This document shows positions 8,322 through 16,361 of a stretch of 64,000 nt of DNA, in pieces. Each line of letters opens with the position of its first letter. Position 1 is the first letter of the stretch. Made by a program: the position numbers and the translations under genes. The notes under the pieces are model-generated. The model was given only the letters and a program-made list of their open reading frames with translations, was not told the DNA's origin and ran no database searches. The stretch spans positions 496,001-560,000 of the forward strand of contig NZ_JBFBLC010000002.1 in NCBI RefSeq assembly GCF_040702505.1, read 5' to 3'. This stretch comes from Terrabacter sp040702505 (GTDB lineage: Bacteria; Actinomycetota; Actinomycetes; Actinomycetales; Dermatophilaceae).

Positions 8322-9299
8322 ATGGCTGCGTCGAGCAAGACCCCCGCCGTGGAGCTCGAGGTCGGCGACCACACGGTGCGCCTCTCGAACCCCGACCGCG
8401 TCTACTTCTCCGAGCGCGGCGAGACCAAGCGCGACCTGGCCGACTACTACCTGTCCGTCGGGCCGGGCATCGTCAACGCCCTGCGCGAGCGGCCGTGCAT
8501 GCTGCACCGCTTCCCCAAGGGCGTCGACGGGCAGAAGGTCCACCAGAAGCGGCTGCCGGCCGGCGCGCCACCGTGGGTGCAGACCGTGCGGCTGCACTTC
8601 CCGCGCTACGGCCTGCACGCCGACGAGCTGTGCGTGACCCAGCTGGCCGACGTCATCTGGGCCGTGCAGATGTCGACCGTCGAGTTCCACCCGTGGAACA
8701 GCCGGCGGGCCGACACCGAGAAGCCCGACGAGTGGCGCATCGACCTCGACCCGATGCCCGAGTGCAGCTTCGACACGGTACGCCGCGCGGCCGCCACGAC
8801 CCACGAGATCCTCGACGAGCTCGGAGCCGTGGGCTGGCCCAAGACGTCGGGAGGCGCGGGCCTGCACGTCTACGTGCGGATCGAGCCGCAGTGGGGCTTC
8901 AAGGACGTGCGACGGGGCGCGCTCGCCTTCGCCCGCGAGGTCGAGCGCAGGCTGCCCGACGAGGTGACGACGACGTGGTGGCGCCGCGACCGCTCACCGA
9001 AGGACCTCTTCGTCGACTACAACCAGAACGCCCGCGACCACACCATCGCCGCGGCCTACAGCGTCCGCGGCAACCCCCGCGGCACGGTCTCGGCACCATT
9101 GAACTGGGACGAGATCCCCGACGCGGAGCCGCAGGACTTCACCATCGCGACGATGCCCGAGCGCTTCGCCCGCCTCGGTGACCTGCACGCCGGCATCGAC
9201 GACGCCGTCTTCGACTTCCGCCCGCTGCTCGAGTGGGCCGAGCGCGACGAGCGCAGCGGCAAGGACCTCCCGCCGGAGCCCGAGGACACGTCGGGCTGA
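8322..9299 (+). CDS. LigD-type DNA polymerase/primase domain protein (stand-alone PolDom)
   Basis: A 325-residue archaeo-eukaryotic primase-fold polymerase like the PolDom of actinobacterial LigD, which adds NTPs or fills gaps during non-homologous end joining. Visible motifs: the metal-binding Asp pair in RIDLDPMP (about residues 141-143), KTSGGAGLHVY (about 174-184) that contacts the primer, and DLFVDYNQN followed by TIAAAYSVRG near the nucleotide site. Ligase and phosphoesterase domains are absent, and no ku gene is nearby, so it is a stand-alone copy; actinobacteria often carry several. Start ATG 8322 has TAGGCT at 8309-8314, a leaderless arrangement. Confidence 0.9.
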   Translation: MAASSKTPAVELEVGDHTVRLSNPDRVYFSERGETKRDLADYYLSVGPGIVNALRERPCMLHRFPKGVDGQKVHQKRLPAGAPPWVQTVRLHFPRYGLHADELCVTQLADVIWAVQMSTVEFHPWNSRRADTEKPDEWRIDLDPMPECSFDTVRRAAATTHEILDELGAVGWPKTSGGAGLHVYVRIEPQWGFKDVRRGALAFAREVERRLPDEVTTTWWRRDRSPKDLFVDYNQNARDHTIAAAYSVRGNPRGTVSAPLNWDEIPDAEPQDFTIATMPERFARLGDLHAGIDDAVFDFRPLLEWAERDERSGKDLPPEPEDTSG

Positions 9300-9400
9300 G
9301 CCCGTCACATTCGCGGGGCCATCCGGCGCGGCACCCGCACCGAACTCCCGAAACCCGCATCGAACAGACCGACAGCAGGATCGACAGCAGAGGAGACACC

Positions 9401-9886
9401 GTGACGGTGTTGCACGACTTCACGGCCACCGCCCTCGACGGCAGGGAGGTGTCGCTGCGTGACTACGCCGGCGACGTCGTCCTCGTGGTCAACACCGCCA
9501 GCCAGTGCGGCTTCACCCCGCAACTCGCCGGTCTCGAGACCCTCCACGAGACCTACCGCGACCGCGGTTTCGCGGTCCTCGGCTTCCCGTGCAACCAGTT
9601 CGGCGGCCAGGAGCCCGGCACCGAGGAGGAGATCGGCGTGTTCTGCCAGAAGAACTACGGCGTCACCTTCCCGATGTTCGCCAAGATCGACGTCAACGGC
9701 TCGGGGGAGCACCCGCTCTACGCGTGGCTCAAGTCGGAGAAGGGCGGCCTCCTCGGCGCGCGGATCAAGTGGAACTTCACCAAGTTCCTCGTCGGGCGCG
9801 ACGGCTCGGTCATCGCCAGGTACGCACCGAACACCGAGCCGGCCGACCTGGCCGCGGACATCGAGACGGCTCTCGGGGCCGCGTAG
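9401..9886 (+). CDS. Glutathione peroxidase family protein
   Basis: A 161-residue thioredoxin-fold peroxidase. Peroxidatic Cys36 lies in NTASQCGFT (a cysteine, not selenocysteine), the Gln element is FPCNQFGGQEP near 63-72 with a possible resolving Cys in QKNYG/FCQ, and Trp124-Asn125 completes the catalytic tetrad in KWNFTKFLV. Since actinobacteria lack glutathione, such Cys enzymes usually take electrons from thioredoxin; that is family knowledge. Start GTG 9401 has AGGAGA seven bases upstream. Its stop lies 22 bases before pabB, but a separate leaderless promoter there suggests independent transcription. Confidence 0.93.
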   Translation: MTVLHDFTATALDGREVSLRDYAGDVVLVVNTASQCGFTPQLAGLETLHETYRDRGFAVLGFPCNQFGGQEPGTEEEIGVFCQKNYGVTFPMFAKIDVNGSGEHPLYAWLKSEKGGLLGARIKWNFTKFLVGRDGSVIARYAPNTEPADLAADIETALGAA

Positions 9887-9908
9887 CCGCAGGCCCTACG
9901 ATCGGCGG

Positions 9909-10961
9909 GTGGACCACGCCCGCTTCGCCGAGAGGGAGGCTCACGGCGTTCTCGACGTCCGTCACGGCCCCGACGCCCTCCAGGCCTTGTCCACCGGGGG
10001 ATTCTGGGCCGTTGTGGCCACCTTCGAGGGCGACGTGACGGCCGTGCGCTTCGAGCACGTGACGACGGGGGCGTATGCCGCCTCCCCCGGTCCCGCGAGG
10101 GCGCCGATACCCGCGGTGGCCTGGCGCCCGCTCGACCGGCACTGGCGCACGTCACTCGACCGGAAGGCATACGTGCACGCGGTCGAGCAGGTGCAGCGGC
10201 GCATCGCCGCCGGCACCGTCTACCAGGTGAACGTGTGCCGCGTGCTCAGCCACGAGCTCGCGGCCGAGGCCGACCTCGACGCGCTCGACGCCCTGCTGCG
10301 GCACGGCAATCCGGCGCCGCATGCGGCGCGCATCCGCTGCGACGCGGCCGGTCTCGACGTCGTGAGCGCCTCGCCGGAGCTCTACCTCTCGCGGCACGGC
10401 CGGCGGCTCGTGACCCGCCCCATCAAGGGCACCGCGACGACGGCTGCGGCGATGCTGCCGAAGGACCACGCGGAGAACGTCATGATCGTCGACCTCATGC
10501 GCAACGACCTGTCCGGTGTCTGCGAGCCGGGGTCCGTCTCGGTCGACGGCCTCTGCGAGATCGAAGAGCACCCCGGGCTCGTGCACCTCGTCTCGACGGT
10601 CAGCGGGCAGCAGCGTGAAGACGCGGGGTGGGCCGAGGTGTTCGCCGCCGCCTACCCGCCCGGCTCGGTGTCGGGAGCCCCCAAGTCGAGCGCCCTCGAT
10701 GCCATCCGCGATCTCGAGACGGCCCAACGAGGGCCCTACTGCGGCGCGGTCGGCTGGGTCGACGCCGACCGCGACGAGGCCGTCCTCGCAGTCGGCATCC
10801 GCACCTTCTGGGCCGAGCGCGACGGCACCGGCCGGCGCTGGCTGAGGTTCGGCACCGGCGCCGGGATCACCTGGCAGTCCGACCCGGAGGGCGAGTGGGC
10901 CGAGACCGAGCTCAAGGCGGCGCGGCTCATCGGGCTCGCCGCGGGCGCTGTGACACCATGA
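9909..10961 (+). CDS. pabB: Aminodeoxychorismate synthase component I-like (chorismate-binding enzyme)
   Basis: A 350-residue chorismate-utilising enzyme that should make 4-amino-4-deoxychorismate for folate synthesis. Signature sections are SASPELYL, TRPIKGT, the Mg-binding IVDLMRNDLSGV, the conserved PPGSVSGAPK and CGAVGWV, ending with GAGITW. The N-terminal region is shorter than in E. coli PabB. The lyase gene pabC follows; no glutaminase (pabA) is adjacent, so it must be supplied elsewhere. GTG 9909 is six bases after TACGAT (9897-9902), indicating a leaderless start. Salicylate/isochorismate synthases are related, but the PIKGT motif and the pabC neighbour favour PabB. Confidence 0.88.
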   Translation: MDHARFAEREAHGVLDVRHGPDALQALSTGGFWAVVATFEGDVTAVRFEHVTTGAYAASPGPARAPIPAVAWRPLDRHWRTSLDRKAYVHAVEQVQRRIAAGTVYQVNVCRVLSHELAAEADLDALDALLRHGNPAPHAARIRCDAAGLDVVSASPELYLSRHGRRLVTRPIKGTATTAAAMLPKDHAENVMIVDLMRNDLSGVCEPGSVSVDGLCEIEEHPGLVHLVSTVSGQQREDAGWAEVFAAAYPPGSVSGAPKSSALDAIRDLETAQRGPYCGAVGWVDADRDEAVLAVGIRTFWAERDGTGRRWLRFGTGAGITWQSDPEGEWAETELKAARLIGLAAGAVTP

Positions 10962-11025
10962 GCACTGCCGGACGGCCGCCCTCCCGGTGGCTTCCGCGCT
11001 CCACGGGAAGGGACTCGAGAGGGAC

Positions 11026-11871
11026 ATGAGCACGACCACACGCGTCTGGGTGAACGGCGACCTCGTCGACCCGACAGGCCCCTCCGTCTCCGCCCTCGAC
11101 CACGCCGTCACCGTCGGCGACGGCGTCTTCGAGACCGCCAAGATCGTCGACGGCAGCCCCTTCGCGCTCAGCCGCCACCACCGGCGGCTCGAGCGCTCCG
11201 CCGCCGGCCTCGGCCTGCCGCCGCTCGACCTCGCCGTCGTCGACAAGGGCGTCGCGGCGGTCCTCGACGGCCCGCCCATCGACTTCGGGCGGCTGCGCTA
11301 CAGCGTCACCGGCGGACCGGGCCCCCTCGGGTCCGACCGCGACGACGCCGCGCTGACCTACATCGTGCTCGCTGCACCGCAGGCCCGTCCGCCGCAGAGC
11401 GGCAAGCTCACCGTCGTGCCGTGGACCCGCAACGAGCGCTCCGCGGTCGCCGGGCTCAAGACCACCTCCTACGCCGAGAACGTCGTCGCCCTGGCCCGCG
11501 CCAAGGAGCACGGCGCGGTCGAGGCCGTCTTCGCCAACACGCGCGGCGAGCTGTGCGAGTGCACCGGCAGCAACGTCTTCGTCGTCGTCGACGGCACCGT
11601 GCTCACCCCGCCGACCGACTCAGGGCTGCTGCCCGGCATCACGCGCGAGCTCACGATCGAGTGGGGCCGGGCAGCAGGCATCGACGTCCGCGAGGAGCCG
11701 CTGCCGCTCGAGGTCCTGCGCACCGCCGAGGAGGTGTTCATCACGAGCACGACCAAGGACGTCCTGCCGATCCACGCGGTGGACGACCGCACCCTGCCCG
11801 AGGCGCACCCGGTGACGGACGAGCTGCAGCGCGTCTTCCGCGACAACGCCGAGCGGGACGCCGACCCGTGA
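11026..11871 (+). CDS. pabC: Aminodeoxychorismate lyase / class IV aminotransferase
   Basis: A 281-residue fold-type IV PLP enzyme. The PLP lysine is in AGLKTTSYAENV, the conserved glutamate in GELCECTGSNVF, and the phosphate loop near LLPGITRELTIEW; ITSTTKDVLPI is the typical C-terminal substrate loop. It would convert aminodeoxychorismate to p-aminobenzoate and pyruvate, downstream of pabB, 64 bases away. A branched-chain or D-amino-acid aminotransferase role cannot be excluded from sequence alone. ATG 11026 was preferred over an earlier ATG at 10987 because GAGAGG is placed directly upstream and VWVNGDLVD then sits at the usual N-terminus. Confidence 0.87.
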   Translation: MSTTTRVWVNGDLVDPTGPSVSALDHAVTVGDGVFETAKIVDGSPFALSRHHRRLERSAAGLGLPPLDLAVVDKGVAAVLDGPPIDFGRLRYSVTGGPGPLGSDRDDAALTYIVLAAPQARPPQSGKLTVVPWTRNERSAVAGLKTTSYAENVVALARAKEHGAVEAVFANTRGELCECTGSNVFVVVDGTVLTPPTDSGLLPGITRELTIEWGRAAGIDVREEPLPLEVLRTAEEVFITSTTKDVLPIHAVDDRTLPEAHPVTDELQRVFRDNAERDADP

Positions 11872-12359
11872 CCGAGCCCGCCGCACCCCGCGACCGCGCG
11901 CGGGAGGACACGCGTACCCCCGTGGACTACTCCGACGCCAACGTGACGCTCGACGCCGACGAGGACCGCTGGGCCTGGCGGGCGCGCCTGCGCCACAACC
12001 CGGTGACGCACGCGGTGTGGCGCACCGTCGTGGGCGTCGTCGGTGGCCTCGTCACGGTCGCCGGGCTCATCATGGTCCCCGCGCCCGGCCCCGGCTGGCT
12101 CGTCGTCTTCTTCGGGCTGCTCATCCTCGCCAGCGAGTTCGAGTTCGCGCAGCGCTGGCTCGACTTCGCCAAGCACCACGTGAGCCGATGGAATGACTGG
12201 ATCATGGGCCAGGCGGTGTGGGTCCGCGGGCTGGTGGGCCTCGGGACGCTCGCCATCGTGTGGGTCGTGGTCTGGGCCTACCTCGCGGTGGCCGGGGTGC
12301 CGCAGTTCGTGCCCGAGTGGGCCGACCAGCTGCTGTCCCAGGTGCCCGGGATCGAGTGA
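11868..12359 (+). CDS. PGPGW (TIGR02611-type) transmembrane protein
   Basis: A 163-residue membrane protein of unknown function. After about 55 polar residues it has a hydrophobic segment containing the PAPGPGW signature, a second segment immediately after (VVFFGLLILASEF), a charged stretch FEFAQRWLDFAKHHVSRW and a last pair of hydrophobic turns (GLGTLAIVWVVVWAYLAV). The GTG start overlaps the pabC stop by four bases (GTGA), so translation is coupled. The linkage to folate genes is probably only organisational. Confidence 0.85.
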   Translation: MTEPAAPRDRAREDTRTPVDYSDANVTLDADEDRWAWRARLRHNPVTHAVWRTVVGVVGGLVTVAGLIMVPAPGPGWLVVFFGLLILASEFEFAQRWLDFAKHHVSRWNDWIMGQAVWVRGLVGLGTLAIVWVVVWAYLAVAGVPQFVPEWADQLLSQVPGIE

Positions 12360-12464
12360 GGCGCCGCCGAGCCGCCCTGCCGGTGGGTCGATTTCCGCGA
12401 CGGAGTCCGTTGCGGCTATTGTTTGCAACCGTCGCCCCGACGCCTCGTCGGCAGCAGGGCGCCC

Positions 12465-12538
12465 GGACGTGTAGCTCAGTTGGTTAGAGCGTTCGCTTCA
12501 CACGCGAGAGGTCAGGGGTTCGAGTCCCTTCACGTCCA
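12465..12538 (+). tRNA. tRNA-Val (CAC)
   Basis: Acceptor arms GGACGTG and CACGTCC pair, the D-arm has GCTCAGTTGGTTAGAGC, the anticodon stem encloses loop TTCACAC with anticodon CAC, and the T-arm has GGGTTCGAGTCCC. Bases 12539-12541 are CCA, so the 3' end is encoded. The 105 bases before it hold no gene; the region 12542-12708 after it holds a hairpin and the start of the next transcription unit. Confidence 0.97.
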
Positions 12539-12550
12539 CCACGCACCACC

Positions 12551-12589
12551 GAACGGCCCTCGACCGCGCTCCGCGGACGGGGGCCGTTC
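12551..12589 (+). terminator. Hairpin after tRNA-Val
   Basis: GAACGGCCC and GGGCCGTTC form the base of a stem whose interior (CCGCG/CGCGG) can pair further. It begins ten bases after the tRNA CCA end and is the likely terminator. Confidence 0.6.
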
Positions 12590-12708
12590 GTCGTCGTCGG
12601 GTCTGGCTGCCGCGCCGGCTCAGCTGCCGCCCGGGACCATGGTCTCTGCCCACGACGTCCCCCGCCAGTCCACGATGGGAGGGAGAGCGCCCATCCCAGG
12701 GAGGCGTC

Positions 12709-14082
12709 ATGGTCGTCTTCGAGGACCGGCAGGATGCCGGCAGCCGGCTCGTCGGGCAGCTGGGCTTCCTCGACGGTGAGGACGTCGTCGTTCTCGGCCT
12801 GCCCCGCGGTGGGGTGCCCGTCGCGGCCGTCGTCGCTCGCGCCCTCGGCGCCCCCCTCGACGTGATCGTCGTGCGCAAGCTCGGCGTGCCCTTCCAGCCG
12901 GAGCTCGCCATGGGCGCCATCGGCGAGGGTGGGACCAGTGTGGTCGACCGGCACATGGTCAGGCGGGCCCGGGTGAGCGAGGAGGAGCTCGAGGCTGTCG
13001 AGGGCCGCGAACGGGCCGTCCTTCAGGCCCGGGTGCAGCGGCTGCGCCAAGGGCGGCCTCGGGTCGACCTGCGCGGCCGTGTCGCGGTCGTCGTCGACGA
13101 CGGGATCGCCACCGGGTCGACGGCGCGCGTGGCCTGCCAGGTGGCCAGGGAGCTCGGGGCCGCCCGCGTCGTCCTCGCGGTCCCCGTGGCCCCCGCCGAC
13201 ACGCTCGCGCGCCTGCCGGAGGCCGACGAGGTCGTCTGCGTCTCCGCACCCGCGCGTTTCCGCGCCGTCGGTGCGCACTACGAGGACTTCTCGCCGACGT
13301 CCGACGACGAGGTCGTGGCCCTGCTGAAGGAGGCCGATCGCCGTTCGAGCCGTGCGTCCGGTGTCGCGGCCGACCCGGCGGTGCGCGACAGCGACGAGGA
13401 CGTCGTCATCCCGAGCGGCCAAGTCCGTATCGAAGGGCACCTGAGAGTGCCCCCGGGCGCCACCGGTGTCGTCGTCTTCGCGCACGGCAGCGGGAGCAGC
13501 CGGCACAGTCCGCGCAACCGCTACGTGGCCGACGTGCTCCACCAGGCAGGGCTGGGGACGCTGCTGCTCGACCTGTTGACGCCCGAGGAGGAGGGCGACC
13601 GCGCCAAGGTCTTCGACATCGCGCTGCTCGCCGGTCGCCTCAGGGACGCGACCGACTGGCTCGCGCAGCGGCAGGAGACCGCGGCGTGCCGGGTCGGCTA
13701 CTTCGGTGCGAGCACCGGCGCCGGGGCGGCCCTGTGGGCGGCCGCCGAGCCCGGCTCGCGGGTCGGGGCCGTCGTGTCGCGCGGCGGTCGTCCGGACCTG
13801 GCGGGGCAGCGCCTGGCCGACGTACGCGCGCCCACCCTGCTCGTCGTCGGAGGTGACGACCGCGTGGTGCTGGCCCTCAACCGTGAAGCGCTCGCCGAGC
13901 TCCGGAACTGCCCGAGCGAGCTGGCGGTGGTGCCCGGCGCCACCCACCTCTTCGAGGAGCCCGGGACGCTCGCCCGCGCCGCCGAGCTCGCCCGTGACTG
14001 GTTCGTCGCGCACCTCGGGGCCGACACCCGGCCGACCGGGCAGCAGGTCAGGGCGGAAGCACAGGGGGAGGGCCGGTCATGA
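12709..14082 (+). CDS. Phosphoribosyltransferase - alpha/beta hydrolase fusion protein
   Basis: A 457-residue two-domain protein. Residues 1-215 are a type I phosphoribosyltransferase with the PRPP loop VVVDDGIATGST near 125-137 and FEDRQDAGSRL at the N-end. Residues about 235-440 are an alpha/beta hydrolase of the dienelactone-hydrolase type: oxyanion HGSGSS, nucleophile Ser335 in GASTG, Asp383 in VGGDDRV and His413 in GATHLFE. Both active sites look complete. The fusion is known in mycobacteria and other actinobacteria, but its reaction is not established. The next gene overlaps by four bases and is erythromycin-esterase-like, so the two probably act together. ATG 12709 follows GGGAGGCGTC. 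Confidence 0.9.
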   Translation: MVVFEDRQDAGSRLVGQLGFLDGEDVVVLGLPRGGVPVAAVVARALGAPLDVIVVRKLGVPFQPELAMGAIGEGGTSVVDRHMVRRARVSEEELEAVEGRERAVLQARVQRLRQGRPRVDLRGRVAVVVDDGIATGSTARVACQVARELGAARVVLAVPVAPADTLARLPEADEVVCVSAPARFRAVGAHYEDFSPTSDDEVVALLKEADRRSSRASGVAADPAVRDSDEDVVIPSGQVRIEGHLRVPPGATGVVVFAHGSGSSRHSPRNRYVADVLHQAGLGTLLLDLLTPEEEGDRAKVFDIALLAGRLRDATDWLAQRQETAACRVGYFGASTGAGAALWAAAEPGSRVGAVVSRGGRPDLAGQRLADVRAPTLLVVGGDDRVVLALNREALAELRNCPSELAVVPGATHLFEEPGTLARAAELARDWFVAHLGADTRPTGQQVRAEAQGEGRS

Positions 14083-15407
14083 CCATCACTCCTGTCACCC
14101 CTGTCACCGCCGATGACGCACGCGCAGCCGCCGAGCTGGCCTCCCTCGCCCGGCCCCTCGACGAGCCCGCCGACCTCGACGAGCTCGTCGAACGCATACG
14201 GCAGGCCCGCTTCGTGTGCATGGGGGAGGCGTCGCACGGCACGACCGACTACTACCGGTGGCGGGCCGTGCTCAGCCGCCGCCTCGTCGAGGAGCACGCG
14301 TTCACCTGGATCGGCGTCGAGGGCGACTGGCCCGACTGCTGGCGCATCAACCAGTGGGTCAGGGGAGAGGCCGACCAGCAGCTCGACGCCGTCGGCGTCC
14401 TACGCCGGTTCGAGCGCTGGCCGACGTGGATGTGGGCCAACTCCGACGTCGCCGAGTTCCTCACCTGGCTACGCGCCCACAACCTGGGGCGCCCGCCCGG
14501 CGAGCGCGTCGGCTTCTACGGGCTCGACGTCTACTCGCTCTGGGACTCCCTGTGGGAGGTGATGTCCTGGCTGCAGGCCAACGCCCCCGACTCGCTGCCC
14601 ACGGCGATGCAGGCCTGGCAGTGCTTCGTGCCGTTCGGTGGCGACCCCCACCGGTACGCCAGGAGCACGCGTCTGGTGCCCGAGGGATGCGAGCCGGAGG
14701 TCGTCCGGCTGCTCGTCGAGGTGCGTCGCCGCGCACGGATGGTGGACCCGAGCGGCGACCTGCTCGACGTCGTGCAGAACGCGGAGGTCGCCGGCAACGC
14801 GGAGCGCTACTACCGCGCGATGGTGCGCAGCGACCGCAGCTCGTGGAACGTGCGCGACCACCACATGGTCGACACTATCGAGCGCCTCGCCCGGCACGGC
14901 GGCCCCCGGTCGAAGGGCATCGTCTGGGAGCACAACACGCACATCGGTGACGCACGCGCCACCGACATGGCGCGCAGCGGGATGGTCAACGTCGGTCAGC
15001 TCCTGCGCGAGCGCCACCCGGCCGAGGACGTGGCGCTCGTCGGCTTCGCCGGCTACCGGGGCACCGTGCTTGCCGGCGAGGCGTGGGGAGCGCCGGAGAC
15101 CGTGTTCCCCGTTCCGCCCGCTCGGGCCGGGAGCCACGAGGCGCTGCTCCACGGGGTGCTCGGCACTCCGGCGGTGCTCGTCTTCCCCGGTGACAGGTGC
15201 GGTCCGTGGCTGTCCCTGTCGGCCGGGCACCGCGCCATCGGTGTCGTCTACGACCCCGAGCGGGAGCGAGGCAACTACGTCCCCACGCGGATGGGAGGGC
15301 GCTACGACGCCCTGCTCTGGCTCGAGGAGACGACGGCGCTGCGGCCCGTCCACCACGAGGAACGCCCCACCGAGCCGGAGCTCGAGACCGAACCGTCCGG
15401 CTTCTGA
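14079..15407 (+). CDS. Erythromycin esterase family protein
   Basis: A 442-residue member of the EreA/EreB-like family. GEASHGT (Glu50, His53) and the second His-rich site VWEHNTHIGD (about 283-292) match the active-site motifs of the family, with GFYGLDVYS between them. Only some members hydrolyse macrolides; chromosomal actinobacterial copies are generally of unknown role. It overlaps the phosphoribosyltransferase-hydrolase gene by ATGA, so the two are translated together. No resistance-island features (insertion sequences, atypical composition) surround it, so a housekeeping or stress role is more likely than acquired resistance. Confidence 0.88.
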   Translation: MTITPVTPVTADDARAAAELASLARPLDEPADLDELVERIRQARFVCMGEASHGTTDYYRWRAVLSRRLVEEHAFTWIGVEGDWPDCWRINQWVRGEADQQLDAVGVLRRFERWPTWMWANSDVAEFLTWLRAHNLGRPPGERVGFYGLDVYSLWDSLWEVMSWLQANAPDSLPTAMQAWQCFVPFGGDPHRYARSTRLVPEGCEPEVVRLLVEVRRRARMVDPSGDLLDVVQNAEVAGNAERYYRAMVRSDRSSWNVRDHHMVDTIERLARHGGPRSKGIVWEHNTHIGDARATDMARSGMVNVGQLLRERHPAEDVALVGFAGYRGTVLAGEAWGAPETVFPVPPARAGSHEALLHGVLGTPAVLVFPGDRCGPWLSLSAGHRAIGVVYDPERERGNYVPTRMGGRYDALLWLEETTALRPVHHEERPTEPELETEPSGF

Positions 15408-15472
15408 CGTGCCGCGACCCGGCGCGGAGCGGCGTGGCGCCGACGGCCGTGCAGCGGACTAGCGTGGGAGGC

Positions 15473-15823
15473 ATGATCGCCACGGTGGCCAGCCTCTACA
15501 TCTACCCCGACTCGGATGCCCCCGGCCAGGAGCTGGACTCGGTCCAGGTGAACGAGTCGGGGCCCGAGGGCAACCGCTCGAAGAAGCACGCCGTGCACCT
15601 GGTGTCGGTCGACGACTACGTCGAGACCCACCCGAAGGCCAACATCGTCCTCGACATGGACTCCTCCGCCCTCGAGAAGCTCGTCGGTCGCGTCGTGCGC
15701 CTCGGCGACTGCACCCTCGAGGTGACGCAGACGCCGTCTCAGTGCGCGGGGGTCTACGCGCGCGTCGTCGAGCCGGGCACGGTGTCAGTCGAGGACTCCC
15801 TGCTGGTGGGCGAGCCGGAGTGA
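15473..15823 (+). CDS. Small MOSC-like protein
   Basis: A 116-residue protein resembling a short MOSC beta-barrel. HLVSVDDYVETHP, ANIVLD, LVGRVVRLGDCTLEVTQTP and the single cysteine in PSQCAGVYARVV follow the order of the MOSC core, where that cysteine carries sulphur or contacts molybdenum cofactor in larger proteins. No partner domain exists, and no molybdenum genes are near. The start ATG 15473 has TAGCGT at 15460-15465 seven bases upstream (leaderless). Assignment to MOSC is from pattern only. Confidence 0.75.
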   Translation: MIATVASLYIYPDSDAPGQELDSVQVNESGPEGNRSKKHAVHLVSVDDYVETHPKANIVLDMDSSALEKLVGRVVRLGDCTLEVTQTPSQCAGVYARVVEPGTVSVEDSLLVGEPE

Positions 15824-15842
15824 CCGGCCGCGCCGTCGCACC

Positions 15843-16361
15843 ATGACCATCCACAGCGGCCACCCGTTCGCCACGCCCGAGGACGAGCGTGACCAGGTCC
15901 GCCGCCTCCGCGGCCGTGTCGGCTCAGCGGTGTCGCTCTGGACCGCCGGCCAGGGCGTCGAGCGGGCCGGCCTGACCGTCTCGTCCTACCTCGTCGCGAC
16001 CGGCGACCCGGGACGCGTCGTGGGGCTGCTGCACCCGGACTCGGACCTGCTGGACCGGCTGCAGGAGACGGGCACGGCCGTGGTGTCGCTGCTCGGGGCC
16101 AGGGACGAGCGCCTGGCCGAGGCCTTCGCCGGCACCATGCCCGCACCCGGCGGCCCGTTCCGCTTGGCCGAGTGGGAGCAGACCGAGTGGGGGCCCAGGG
16201 CGCTGTCCGCGCACACCTGGGCCGGAGTGCGCCTCGATCCCTCGAGCGTTCGTGAGGTCGGGTGGTCGGTGCTCGTCGAGGCGACCGTCGAGCACGTCGT
16301 CATCGGCGGGGACGACGACGTGCTCGTGCACCGGAGGGGCCGCTACGAGCGCCGCCCCTAG
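15843..16361 (+). CDS. Flavin reductase-like domain protein
   Basis: A 172-residue protein with the FMN-binding split-barrel pattern of flavin reductases: GRVGSAVSLWTA, GLTVSSYLVATGDPGRVVGLL (the FMN phosphate-contacting strand in relatives), TAVVSLLG and a C-terminal HVVIGGDDDVLVHRRGRY. Such proteins bind flavin and pass reducing equivalents or act as small oxidoreductases. It starts 20 bases after the MOSC-like gene and its end overlaps the convergent acyl-CoA dehydrogenase gene by four bases. Confidence 0.8.
   Translation: MTIHSGHPFATPEDERDQVRRLRGRVGSAVSLWTAGQGVERAGLTVSSYLVATGDPGRVVGLLHPDSDLLDRLQETGTAVVSLLGARDERLAEAFAGTMPAPGGPFRLAEWEQTEWGPRALSAHTWAGVRLDPSSVREVGWSVLVEATVEHVVIGGDDDVLVHRRGRYERRP

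Noticed and set aside
12423..12779. A frame containing RVAQLVRAFASHARGQGFESLH.
   Set aside because: This is tRNA-Val read as protein.
14079..15407. Acquired macrolide-resistance gene.
   Set aside because: Coupled to a conserved neighbouring gene, of normal composition and with no mobile element; family members with this context are not known resistance genes.
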